A stretch of DNA of 64,000 nucleotides, taken from contig SEFT01000012.1 in the NCBI GenBank assembly GCA_004144175.1, positions 62,001-126,000 on the forward strand. The letters are read 5' to 3'. The translations under genes were made by a program, and so were the position numbers. Source of the stretch: Sphingobacteriales bacterium (GTDB lineage Bacteria; Bacteroidota; Bacteroidia; Chitinophagales; Chitinophagaceae). This document shows positions 53,396-62,477 of this stretch, piece by piece (positions within the stretch are counted from its first letter, which is position 1; each line of letters opens with the position of its first letter). Under the pieces are notes generated by a model, which saw only the letters and a program-made list of their open reading frames with translations, made no database searches and was not told where the DNA came from.

Positions 53396-55792
53396 TTAAA
53401 AATTCCATGTAACGTTGATGCTCGGGAAGATAGGTAATTGATATACGCGTGTATTCTCCGTGCGGTCTACGTAGAAAATATTATCTCTGTTGTATATGTT
53501 GCTTACACTAAACGTAGCTTCGATGTTAGATGTTTCTGATAAAGAGAACTTCTTGCGTGCAGACAGGTCCATCCTGTGGTAGTGCGACAGGCGGCCACCG
53601 TTGATGGTAGTAGAGTACAGCAAGCCAATAGATCCGTTCTGTGTAGCAACCGTATTAGTTGTAGCACCCTGTGTAGGGTTGAGCTGCTCGTAGAAGCCCT
53701 GCGTCTGTGTGAATGGGAATGGTGAGCCGTAATTGAAACGGGCCGAAAGTTCCCAGTCCTTATTCTTACCTGCGGTATAAGCAACCAGCATGTTCGAGTT
53801 CATACGGCGGTCGAATGGCGGCGGGAAAGCCTGTGACAGTGTTTTACCTCCCAGTGAGCCATTGTCATTAAGCGTAACGATGTTTTTCTCCAGTACGGTA
53901 GTTGTGTATTCTATTTTTTGGTAAGATACTACACCCCACAGGTACCACCTGTTCTTATTGTATTTGGCTGAGAAATCGACACCATAAGCCTTACCGAAAC
54001 CTGATGTGAAGTTAGGGTCACTGGCCAGGTATTTGATACGGCTCAGTTCTACGTTTTGGTTAAAGTTCTTGTACCACGGTTCCAGGTTCAGTTCTACATC
54101 CTGTATGTCCACCTCTATACCACCAAGCGCATGATACGCACGTTGCAGGTTGCTCGTAGCCATTTTTCCCTTTGTATCGTAGATGCGCTCATCGGGGCTC
54201 AGGATGAAGCCGGTAAAGAAGTTTACGATATCGCGGTCGCTCTTGGTGCTGATGATGTTTTGCGCATACATACCCGTAGCAAATTTCAGACGAACGTTGT
54301 TGCTGATGTTGTACTTAAGACCAAGACGCGGCTCGGGTGAGATATCAGAAGAAGCAGCATAGTACTGTAAGCGGAAACTGGGTTCGAAGACCAGCTTTTC
54401 ACCAAAGTTCTTACGGTACATCAGGTAAAGCGCTCCCAAAGTATTTCTACGATTGAGTTCAGTAGGTGTACCTACTTCAGTAAAGTAAGTGAGAGCAGTG
54501 TGCTGGTCGCTTACCTCGATACCATACTTCAACTGGCTATACTTCGGCAGGAAATAGGTGAACTCAATTCCACTCTCGAAACCGTCGATGCTGCTACTGC
54601 GGGTACGGCCACCACCCGTAGACCCGGCTGAGGGCAGGTAGTTGGGGTCGAATAGACTAATATCATAACGAGAGATTGCGAAACGACCGCTGATAAGAGC
54701 AGAACTGCTACCCGGGGTAACAACGAATGTAGCGCCACCACCACGCGCCTTCCAGCTAAAGTCGCCGCGCGATGAGTCAGTGTTTGGTTTGAATATTTTT
54801 GCTTTATCGTCGAAATTGAAACCAAACAGGTTTAGCTTGCTACCGTTTTCGCCGCTAAATGTGATCTTACCGTACAGGTCGGTAAAGCCATAAGGCAGCC
54901 CGCTTTCGAAAGGCTGGCCGAACGCACCGCCATATATAGATTTAGACGTTTGGTCGAGATAGCTATGCTTTGCTGAAAGCATGAAAGTAATACCAGATCC
55001 GCCTTCTGTTTTTGGCTTTTTCAGCGGGCCTTCGAGCATGGCACGCGCCATGATAGGCGATACAGAAATTTTACCTGCCAGGCGGTTCTTATTACCGTCC
55101 TTCGTACGGATGTCTACGATGGCTGAAGTACGGTTGCCGTACTGGGCATTAAAACCTGCGGAGTAAACGTCCACATTGCGTATCGCATCGGTCTCGAATA
55201 CGGAATACAGACCGATAGAGTGGAATGGATTATAAATGGTAACACCATCGAGCAAGATACCTGTTTGCGTAGGAGAACCACCACGTATATATAGCTGGCC
55301 ACCTTGGTCACCGGTAAATACCACACCCGGTACTACCTGCAGGAACTGGGCCACATCGGGCTCACCACCGGCGCTTGGCAATAGTTTCATTTCTCGCGGT
55401 GTAATGGTAGTAACACCTGCGTTGATCTGAGTTACTTTTTCTGTTTTGCGTGCTGAGATCTCTACGCCTTTCAGCTCGTTTTGACGCGTGCCTACGAACA
55501 GTTTTTTAGTAACGATGTCGCCCGCCTTTATAGTAACGGTTGTTTTTGCAGTATCGTAACCGATGATGGTGGTGAACAGTGTATGCGTTCCCTCAGGCGC
55601 CTGTATAGAGAAGTAACCGTTCACATCGGTCTGCACACCAACCGTGGTGCCTTCCAGTAATACATTGACAAAGATCATAGGTTCGCCCGTAGCGCGCTCG
55701 TACACGAAACCTTTGATGGTACCGGTCTTTTGAGCAAAAGATACGAAGGCAAGGCATAACAGCAGTACAGATAAGCACGTGCGTTTCAGCAT
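53396..55792 (-). CDS. TonB-dependent receptor with carboxypeptidase-regulatory-like domain
   Basis: The 798-residue protein has a signal peptide (1-20), a CarboxypepD_reg-like Ig domain (about 22-105) with I-K-G-F-V-Y-E, a plug domain (about 125-230) with Y-I-R-G-G-S-P-T-Q-T-G-I-L-L-D-G, and a 22-strand-type barrel ending I-N-V-T-W-N-F. It should take up a large ligand across the outer membrane with TonB energy. It is the first gene of the block and has a clear promoter and a 5' hairpin (55826-55865). Confidence 0.92.
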   Translation of the reverse strand: MLKRTCLSVLLLCLAFVSFAQKTGTIKGFVYERATGEPMIFVNVLLEGTTVGVQTDVNGYFSIQAPEGTHTLFTTIIGYDTAKTTVTIKAGDIVTKKLFVGTRQNELKGVEISARKTEKVTQINAGVTTITPREMKLLPSAGGEPDVAQFLQVVPGVVFTGDQGGQLYIRGGSPTQTGILLDGVTIYNPFHSIGLYSVFETDAIRNVDVYSAGFNAQYGNRTSAIVDIRTKDGNKNRLAGKISVSPIMARAMLEGPLKKPKTEGGSGITFMLSAKHSYLDQTSKSIYGGAFGQPFESGLPYGFTDLYGKITFSGENGSKLNLFGFNFDDKAKIFKPNTDSSRGDFSWKARGGGATFVVTPGSSSALISGRFAISRYDISLFDPNYLPSAGSTGGGRTRSSSIDGFESGIEFTYFLPKYSQLKYGIEVSDQHTALTYFTEVGTPTELNRRNTLGALYLMYRKNFGEKLVFEPSFRLQYYAASSDISPEPRLGLKYNISNNVRLKFATGMYAQNIISTKSDRDIVNFFTGFILSPDERIYDTKGKMATSNLQRAYHALGGIEVDIQDVELNLEPWYKNFNQNVELSRIKYLASDPNFTSGFGKAYGVDFSAKYNKNRWYLWGVVSYQKIEYTTTVLEKNIVTLNDNGSLGGKTLSQAFPPPFDRRMNSNMLVAYTAGKNKDWELSARFNYGSPFPFTQTQGFYEQLNPTQGATTNTVATQNGSIGLLYSTTINGGRLSHYHRMDLSARKKFSLSETSNIEATFSVSNIYNRDNIFYVDRTENTRVYQLPIFPSINVTWNF

Positions 55793-55825
55793 ATAGTTTC
55801 AGTCGTTTTTGGAAGGCTTAAAAAA

Positions 55826-55865
55826 TTTCGCACGGTAAAGTACAGCTTAATGTTTTCGTGCGAAA
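55826..55865 (-). other. 5' leader hairpin of the receptor operon
   Basis: TTTCGCACG (55826-55834) and CGTGCGAAA (55857-55865) are exact reverse complements around a 22-nt loop. With the promoter at 55870-55900, the mRNA should start inside or next to the distal arm, so the stem would sit at the 5' end of the transcript. It may protect the mRNA or regulate translation. Confidence 0.6.
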
Positions 55866-55869
55866 GCAG

Positions 55870-55900
55870 CAAAGATAGGAATTACACTATAGTGACCAAA
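55870..55900 (-). promoter_or_regulatory. Promoter of the TonB receptor operon
   Basis: On the minus strand TTTG, exactly 19 nt, then TATCTTTG, a near-ideal Bacteroidota promoter. Start of transcription is expected near 55863, giving a leader of about 70 nt before the ATG at 55792. Confidence 0.8.
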
Positions 55901-55970
55901 AGCGAGTAAACTACGGTTGCTGATATATTTTAATGTGAAATCTTGATGACACTTATACTAAATTGGCAGC

Positions 55971-57476
55971 ATGAAAATATTTTCGGCAGAGCAGATAAAA
56001 GCCTGTGATGCCTATACAATAAGCGAAGCGGGTATATCATCGCTCGACCTGATGGAGCGGGCGGCAGGAAAGTGTGCGGAATGGATCATGATGCATATGC
56101 CCAAGGATGCGGTATTCATCGTATTGTGCGGTACAGGCAATAATGGCGGCGATGGGCTGGCCATTACCCGTATGCTGCATGCACAGGGGTATGCGGTAAA
56201 GGCATTTCTGTTGCAACTGGGTAACGGCATGAGCCTGGATTGCAAATTTAACCTGCAAAGGCTGCAAAAAGCGGGGGAAGACCTGGTGGAGACACTGCAA
56301 CCTGAAGCACTGATAACCGATATACCCGAAAACATTATCATCATAGATGCCATACTAGGCACGGGGGCCAACCGCGAGGCGGAAGGCTGGCTGGCAAGGT
56401 TTATCAGGTATATAAATCAAACACCTAATAAAAAAATAGCCATAGACATACCCAGCGGTATGCCTGCCGATACGGTGCCCCGCGCAGGCGCCGAGCTACT
56501 GCGCGCCGACCATACCCTAAGTTTTCAGTTCTGTAAACAAACCTTTTTGCATCCCGAGACCGGTGCGTATACAGGGCAGGTGGAAATATTGGATATCGGG
56601 TTGAGCACTACTTATGTAGAGGCTACAAGTACGCACCTGTATACCATCGACGAAAAACTGGCGCGGAAACATTACCTGCCCCGTATGCCGTTTACACATA
56701 AGGGTACATTTGGTACGGCCCTGATAGTAGGCGGCAGCTATGGAATGATAGGCGCTGCCGTGCTGGCGGTAAAGGCGGCTGCGCGTGCCGGGGCAGGCAA
56801 GGTAAGGGCCATAGTGCCCGAGGTGGGCTACCATATTATGCAGATATCGGTACCCGAGGCCATGTGTATTACCAGTGGTGAGCGTTTTATAACAGACATT
56901 GCAGGCTGCGGAGAGGCGAATGCCATAGGGATAGGGCCGGGCATGGGTACCAACGACAAAACGGCAAAGGCTTTTGCTACCTTCATCGAAGCGCTGAAAC
57001 AGCCTGTATTGCTGGATGCAGATGCGCTGAACCTGCTGGCTAAACAGCCCGACCTGCTTCATAAACTGCCGCCGCACTGTATCCTTACGCCACATCCTAA
57101 GGAATTTGAGCGCATGTTTGGCAAGACGGCCAATACCCAACGCCGGTTGGAACTGGCCCGCAGCCAGGCAATGCGCTATAACTTCTATATCGTACTGAAG
57201 GACCGGCATACAGCGGTGCTGACACCCGAGGGGGATTGCTACTATAACCTGACAGGAAACGCAGGCCTGGCCACCGGTGGTAGCGGCGACGTGCTGGCGG
57301 GCATTATTACCGGACTGTTGGCGCAGGGCTATACTTCGTTTGCCGCATCTATATTAGGCGTATACCTCCACGGCCTGGCAGGCGACTTTGCTTCATTCGA
57401 GCATTCAAAAGAAGCTATGCTGGCAGGGGATATTACGATACAGTTAGGGAAAGCTTTTAAGACGCTGGAGATATAA
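55971..57476 (+). CDS. nnr: Bifunctional NAD(P)H-hydrate epimerase/dehydratase
   Basis: The 501-residue enzyme repairs damaged NAD(P)H. The N-terminal YjeF_N epimerase domain (1-215) has G-T-G-N-N-G-G-D-G near residue 57. The C-terminal ribokinase-like dehydratase domain (about 225-501) has G-S-G-D-V-L-A-G-I near 437 with the catalytic Asp, and N-A-G-L-A-T-G. It is divergent from the receptor operon. The small membrane protein gene follows in 5 nt. Confidence 0.93.
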   Translation: MKIFSAEQIKACDAYTISEAGISSLDLMERAAGKCAEWIMMHMPKDAVFIVLCGTGNNGGDGLAITRMLHAQGYAVKAFLLQLGNGMSLDCKFNLQRLQKAGEDLVETLQPEALITDIPENIIIIDAILGTGANREAEGWLARFIRYINQTPNKKIAIDIPSGMPADTVPRAGAELLRADHTLSFQFCKQTFLHPETGAYTGQVEILDIGLSTTYVEATSTHLYTIDEKLARKHYLPRMPFTHKGTFGTALIVGGSYGMIGAAVLAVKAAARAGAGKVRAIVPEVGYHIMQISVPEAMCITSGERFITDIAGCGEANAIGIGPGMGTNDKTAKAFATFIEALKQPVLLDADALNLLAKQPDLLHKLPPHCILTPHPKEFERMFGKTANTQRRLELARSQAMRYNFYIVLKDRHTAVLTPEGDCYYNLTGNAGLATGGSGDVLAGIITGLLAQGYTSFAASILGVYLHGLAGDFASFEHSKEAMLAGDITIQLGKAFKTLEI

Positions 57477-57481
57477 ATGCA

Positions 57482-57760
57482 ATGCTCAAACAGGAAAAGA
57501 TAAAGAGACTGTTAGGATATATAAATCCCTTAACGCTGCTGGCGATTGTTTCGCTTGGAGTTGTTATACATGGATTAGTATTTTCAAGAGATCAAGGGAC
57601 GGCTGGGCTTATGGCTTTTTATTTTATACCTCTCGGGACATTGCTGCCACTGCTGTTTAATTTTCTAATAAATTTTGGAACTAAGGATTTAAGGAAACGC
57701 CTATTACTACAATTTGTAATAATAGGCGTGTATCTATTTCTTATAGTGAAAGGTAGATAA
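57482..57760 (+). CDS. Small integral membrane hypothetical protein
   Basis: The 92-residue protein has about three hydrophobic segments and starts with L-K-Q-E-K-I-K. It is 5 nt after the nnr stop and probably co-transcribed. Its 3' end contains a 33-nt inverted repeat (57697-57729). No family known. Confidence 0.6.
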   Translation: MLKQEKIKRLLGYINPLTLLAIVSLGVVIHGLVFSRDQGTAGLMAFYFIPLGTLLPLLFNFLINFGTKDLRKRLLLQFVIIGVYLFLIVKGR

Positions 57761-57770
57761 GAATCGTTCG

Positions 57771-59054
57771 TTACTTAAACTCATAACCAATATCCTTTCT
57801 ATAATACCTGCCTTCATATTCTATGTGCGCCGCATTCTCATAAGAGGTCTTTAATGCATCCTGAATGGTATCTCCGTATGATGTGATGGCGATGACACGT
57901 CCACCACTGGTTACGGTGTTGCCATCCTTTAGTGAGGTGCCTGCATGGAAGGCGATGCTGCTGTTTACTTTATCGAAGCCGGTCATCACCCTGCCCTTGG
58001 GGTAGTTGCCGGGGTAGCCTTCCGATACCAGCATTACGGTGCAGGCTGCGCGTTTATCGTGCTGTACGGTTACTTCGTTTAGCTTGCCTTCGTGCATTTT
58101 TACGATCAGCTCTACCAGGTCATTCTCCAGCCGGGGCATTACTACCTCCGTTTCCGGGTCGCCCATACGGCAGTTATATTCTATTACATAGGGTTCACCT
58201 TTTACGTTAATGAGGCCAAAAAAGATAAAACCCTGGTAGATGATGTTTTCTTGTTTCAAGCCTCTTACGGTGGGTTCTATGATGCGCTCTGTTATCTTTT
58301 GCATAAAAGCATCATCCGCAAATGGTACGGGTGATATGGCGCCCATGCCGCCTGTATTAAGGCCAGTATCGCCTTCGCCGATGCGCTTGTAGTCTTTAGC
58401 CTCTGGCAGACGTACATAGTTAGTGCCGTCTGATAGCGCAAATACGGAAAGCTCTATACCATCGAGGAACTGTTCTACTACCACCTTCTTACTGGCATCG
58501 CCAAATTGGGCTTCCTTTATCATCGTCGTAAAAGCCTCTACTGCTTCGTCAGTGCTTTGTGCTATGATAACACCTTTGCCTGCTGCCAGTCCGTCGGCTT
58601 TTAGTACGATGGGTAGGTCATGTTGTTTTAGGTAGGCAATACCTTCTTCAAAGTTCTCGTCCGTAAACTCCCTGTATGCAGCAGTAGGTATATTATGGCG
58701 CTCCATAAATTTTTTGGAAAAAGCCTTGCTGCCTTCCAGTTGTGCCCCTTCCTGAGACGGGCCTGCAACGATGATGTGTTTCAGCTCCGGATCGTTCTTT
58801 ACAAAATCGTATATACCCGCCACCAGCGAATCTTCACCACCGGGGAAGAGGATGTCGATGCGGTCTTCGAGGCATACCCTTTTGATCTCTTCAAAGTCGG
58901 TAACGGAGAAGGGTAGGTTGGTGCCGTATTGTGCAGTGCCTGCATTGCCGGGGGCAATGAACAGCTCTTTGCACAATTTGCTCTGACGAAGTTTCCATGA
59001 TATGGCGCACTCGCGGCCACCCGAACCCAGTAATAATATATTGTATGACGACAT
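57771..59054 (-). CDS. purD: Phosphoribosylamine-glycine ligase
   Basis: The 427-residue GAR synthetase catalyses step two of purine synthesis. I start it at the ATG at 59054; the upstream in-frame extension does not belong. Features are L-L-L-G-S-G-G-R-E near the start, an ATP-grasp domain with D-G-L-A-A-G-K-G-V near 150, and G-G-M-G-A-I-S-P near 230. It is divergent from the first POT transporter gene. Confidence 0.95.
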   Translation of the reverse strand: MSSYNILLLGSGGRECAISWKLRQSKLCKELFIAPGNAGTAQYGTNLPFSVTDFEEIKRVCLEDRIDILFPGGEDSLVAGIYDFVKNDPELKHIIVAGPSQEGAQLEGSKAFSKKFMERHNIPTAAYREFTDENFEEGIAYLKQHDLPIVLKADGLAAGKGVIIAQSTDEAVEAFTTMIKEAQFGDASKKVVVEQFLDGIELSVFALSDGTNYVRLPEAKDYKRIGEGDTGLNTGGMGAISPVPFADDAFMQKITERIIEPTVRGLKQENIIYQGFIFFGLINVKGEPYVIEYNCRMGDPETEVVMPRLENDLVELIVKMHEGKLNEVTVQHDKRAACTVMLVSEGYPGNYPKGRVMTGFDKVNSSIAFHAGTSLKDGNTVTSGGRVIAITSYGDTIQDALKTSYENAAHIEYEGRYYRKDIGYEFK

Positions 59055-59170
59055 GTAGCAGTTTTTCAAAATGTGGCTGACGCCGAACGCGTTGCCGATA
59101 TTTTGGTTATTTTGAAGCCTCAAAAATATTCAAAGCACCGTTTTTTCTTTAATAAATTTTATACACGCAT

Positions 59171-60826
59171 ATGGATGAGCAAAAGGTGACCACCGCAAAA
59201 AAACACCCTAAGGGCCTGCCGTTCCTGTTCTTTACCGAGATGTGGGAGCGTTTTGGCTACTACCTGATGCTGGGCATTTTTGTACTATATATGATAGATG
59301 TGGACAAAGGCGGCCTTGCCATCAACGATAAAAACGCCGATGATATATTCGGAACTTTTATTGCATTCACCTATCTCACACCGTTCCTCGGCGGTTTCCT
59401 GGCCGATAGGAAACTGGGGTATATACGGGCTGTATATATAGGTGGTACGCTGATGGGGCTGGGGTATATGGCACTTGCCTTGCCGGGGATGTTGAGCTTT
59501 TACACAGCTGTTGCTTTGATTGTAATTGGTAATGGCTTTTTCAAGCCTAGTATCTCAACTCTTTTGGGAAATCTGTATTCGACTCCGGAGTACAAAGACA
59601 AAAAGGACTCGGGCTATAGCTTATTCTATATGGGTATCAATATTGGTGCCTTTACCTGTAATATCATTGCAGCCTTTATGCGCAATAAGTTTAGCTGGCA
59701 GGCGGCATTTTTTACAGCAGGTGTCGGCATGTTCGTAGGGCTTATCGTATTTACAATCGGCCTCAAACATATACGGCATGCCAATGTGCTGAAGCCCGTG
59801 ACAAAGGAAGACATGAGCATTACCAAAGTATTCAGCGTTGTGTTTCTTCCGGCAATAATAGCAGGCGTACTGGGCTGGATGATACCTGGTACTATTTTCG
59901 GCACCGATAGTACCGATGCATTCATTTTTGCTACCATACCTGTTATATTCTTCTATGTATCGCTGCTGCTGCGCGCCAATAGCGATGACAAACGCCCGAT
60001 AGCTGCGCTACTCGCCATATTTGCAGTGAGCATGATGTTCTGGGCCGTGTTTAAGCAAAACGGTACGGCGCTGACCCGCTGGGCTAAATACTATACTGAC
60101 CGCCAGATGCCCGCTGCTATAGAAGGTCCGGCACGCGACCTATACCTGGCAGAAACGGTAAGTAGTAAAACGGACTCTGTTTCGGTATATGACGATCAGT
60201 TCCGCCCGGTGAAGGTGGATGGTGCGGTGCAAAAGGAAATGGGCCGGGATGTTTACTTTAAAAATATACCTGCTGAAAGCGTTCCTGCCGATGGTGGAGA
60301 TGTATATCTGATGAATACGGAACTTTTCCAGTCAGTTAACCCGGGATGGGTAATAGCCCTGACGCCTGTGGTCGTGGGCTTCTTTGCGCTGTTGCGCCGC
60401 AGGGGTAAAGAACCAACCACACCTGCCAAGATCGCATGGGGGCTGCTTATATCTGCATTATCCACACTCATGATGGTGGGGGCTGTATATGCGGGTAGCA
60501 ATGGGGCCATTAAGGTTTCGCCGCTATGGCTGGTGGGTTGTTATGGCGTCATTACCATAGGTGAACTGTTTCTGAGTCCGATGGGGCTTTCGCTGGTATC
60601 GAAACTGAGCCCGCCGAGGCTTACGGCGCTGATGATGGGCGGATTCTTCCTTTCAACATCCATAGGCAATAAACTATCGGGCATACTGGCCAGCCAGTGG
60701 TACAATTACGAGAACAAAGCGCAGTTCTTTCTGTTCAACTGCTTCCTGCTGCTGGTGGCAACGGGGCTGGCCTTTGCTATATTGAAATGGCTGAACCGGA
60801 TCATGAAGGAGAAAAATCTCAGTTAA
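59171..60826 (+). CDS. POT-family peptide transporter 1
   Basis: The 551-residue proton-coupled oligopeptide transporter has F-T-E-M-W-E-R-F-G-Y-Y near residue 22 (the ExxERFxYY motif), F-Y-M-G-I-N-I-G near 155 and about 12 to 14 membrane segments. It has an unusually long extracellular insert (roughly 300-400) between helices 7 and 8 with charged residues. First of three tandem POT genes; a terminator separates it from the second. Confidence 0.93.
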   Translation: MDEQKVTTAKKHPKGLPFLFFTEMWERFGYYLMLGIFVLYMIDVDKGGLAINDKNADDIFGTFIAFTYLTPFLGGFLADRKLGYIRAVYIGGTLMGLGYMALALPGMLSFYTAVALIVIGNGFFKPSISTLLGNLYSTPEYKDKKDSGYSLFYMGINIGAFTCNIIAAFMRNKFSWQAAFFTAGVGMFVGLIVFTIGLKHIRHANVLKPVTKEDMSITKVFSVVFLPAIIAGVLGWMIPGTIFGTDSTDAFIFATIPVIFFYVSLLLRANSDDKRPIAALLAIFAVSMMFWAVFKQNGTALTRWAKYYTDRQMPAAIEGPARDLYLAETVSSKTDSVSVYDDQFRPVKVDGAVQKEMGRDVYFKNIPAESVPADGGDVYLMNTELFQSVNPGWVIALTPVVVGFFALLRRRGKEPTTPAKIAWGLLISALSTLMMVGAVYAGSNGAIKVSPLWLVGCYGVITIGELFLSPMGLSLVSKLSPPRLTALMMGGFFLSTSIGNKLSGILASQWYNYENKAQFFLFNCFLLLVATGLAFAILKWLNRIMKEKNLS

Positions 60827-60839
60827 TGCTTATATATCT

Positions 60840-60866
60840 GAAAATACCGCCGCTGGCGGTATTTTC
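60840..60866 (+). terminator. Terminator after POT transporter 1
   Basis: GAAAATACCGCC and GGCGGTATTTTC pair perfectly around a 3-nt loop (60840-60851 and 60855-60866). It lies 14 nt after the stop of the first POT gene. Confidence 0.85.
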
Positions 60867-60877
60867 GTTTCAACACC

Positions 60878-60907
60878 TTTGCTGGTAGCAGATTTTTACT
60901 ATCTTTC
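60878..60907 (+). promoter_or_regulatory. Promoter of POT transporter 2
   Basis: TTTG at 60878-60881, 18 nt, then TATCTTTC at 60900-60907, one base off the -7 consensus. Start is expected near 60914, 26 nt before the ATG at 60940, so this gene has its own transcript. Confidence 0.7.
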
Positions 60908-60939
60908 GCTATTCAAAAAAATCAATCTGACATCAAATT

Positions 60940-62379
60940 ATGTCGAATAACAATTTGTCGAAGAATGCGGACGAATTAGCAGGCGTCGCCAGCGACCGTC
61001 CTTTTGGCTTAACGGATGATAATTCAAAGAAGGGCCACCCGACAGGGCTGTACCTTTTGTTCTTTACCGAAATGTGGGAGCGCTTCAGTTACTATGGAAT
61101 GCGCGGTATCCTTATCCTGTATTTGACAAAGACATGGCTGGAAGGTGGTCTTGCCATCAGCGAACAAGATGCAGGTTTGATCTACGGTTTCTTTACCGGG
61201 TTCGTTTATTTCACGCCGCTTATCGGTGGCTGGCTGGCCGATACTTACCTGGGCCAGCGCAAGGCGATCACCATCGGCGGTCTTACCATGATGCTGGGGC
61301 AGTTCACGCTCTTTGCGCTCAATACACATACGGGCCTGTATCTCGGTCTGTTCCTTCTTATAATAGGTAATGGTTTCTTCAAGCCAAACATATCTACCCT
61401 TGTAGGTAGGCTGTATGCCGATGGCGACCCGCGTCGCGATTCGGCATTCTCTATTTTCTACATGGGTATCAACCTGGGTGCGTTCTTTGCGCCACTGGCG
61501 GTTGGTTTGTTTTCCGACAACTGGTTTGCAGTAAAAGATGCTGCGGGCAATATTGTAACCTATGGTTACAAATACGGCTTCCTGGTAGCGGGTCTTGGCA
61601 TGCTGCTGGGCCAGATCATCTTTAATATGTTCGCTAAAAAATACCTGGGCACCATTGGCCTGCATGCTGCCAAAACAAACGTTGGAAGCGGTGGCGGACA
61701 TGAAAATGCAGTAAGGCCGGTAACGAAGGAAGACAAGCAGAAGATGACGGTTATCTTCATCCTGACAGCATTTGTTATCTTCTTCTGGGCAGGTTTCGAG
61801 CAGGCAGGTTCTTCGCTGAGCCTCTATACCGATAAATTTATCGATAGGGAAGTAGGCGGATTCCTGATTCCTACTTCATGGTTCCAGTCAGTAAACCCAT
61901 TGTTCATCGTAGCCCTGGCTCCGTTGTTTAGTATGTTCTGGGTGTCTAAAACAGGTATGAAAATATCTACCCCTGTGAAGATGGGTATGGGTATGATACT
62001 GCTGGGTGTGGGTTACTTCTTCATGCTGGGCGCTATTGCCGAGCGTGGCGGCGATGTGCAGGACGAGGCGATCAAAGCCGGTCTGTCATGGCTGATACTC
62101 ACTTACCTGCTGCACACGATTGGTGAACTTTGCCTGTCGCCTGTAGGTCTCTCAGTAGTTACAAAACTGGCGCATCCTAAGTATGCATCGCTGATGATGG
62201 GGGTGTGGATGCTGGCTACATTTATCGCCAACATCGTAGGTGGCTTCCTGGCTTCTTATGTTGCTGAACTAGGTGCTAATGCCATCTTCACCACCATTGC
62301 CGGATTTGTTATTGTACTCGGCCTTATAATGATGGCTTTGGGCAAACCAATATCGAAAATGATGCACGGTGTGAAGTAA
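60940..62379 (+). CDS. POT-family peptide transporter 2
   Basis: The 479-residue peptide:proton symporter has F-T-E-M-W-E-R-F-S-Y-Y-G-M-R-G near residue 43, G-N-G-F-F-K-P-N-I-S-T and F-Y-M-G-I-N-L-G near 165. It lacks the extracellular insert of the first copy. About 12 membrane segments. Its own promoter precedes it and a terminator follows. Confidence 0.94.
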   Translation: MSNNNLSKNADELAGVASDRPFGLTDDNSKKGHPTGLYLLFFTEMWERFSYYGMRGILILYLTKTWLEGGLAISEQDAGLIYGFFTGFVYFTPLIGGWLADTYLGQRKAITIGGLTMMLGQFTLFALNTHTGLYLGLFLLIIGNGFFKPNISTLVGRLYADGDPRRDSAFSIFYMGINLGAFFAPLAVGLFSDNWFAVKDAAGNIVTYGYKYGFLVAGLGMLLGQIIFNMFAKKYLGTIGLHAAKTNVGSGGGHENAVRPVTKEDKQKMTVIFILTAFVIFFWAGFEQAGSSLSLYTDKFIDREVGGFLIPTSWFQSVNPLFIVALAPLFSMFWVSKTGMKISTPVKMGMGMILLGVGYFFMLGAIAERGGDVQDEAIKAGLSWLILTYLLHTIGELCLSPVGLSVVTKLAHPKYASLMMGVWMLATFIANIVGGFLASYVAELGANAIFTTIAGFVIVLGLIMMALGKPISKMMHGVK

Positions 62380-62398
62380 TAACACACCAATAATATTC

Positions 62399-62430
62399 AA
62401 AAGCAGGGCTTTATGTCCTGCTTTTCTTTT
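62399..62430 (+). terminator. Terminator after POT transporter 2
   Basis: AAAAGCAGG and CCTGCTTTT (62399-62407 and 62417-62425) form a 9-bp stem with a T-rich tail. Confidence 0.85.
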
Positions 62431-62477
62431 AAATTGTAACATCAAAAAAACTCACCCGGAAAAACTTAACTAACATA

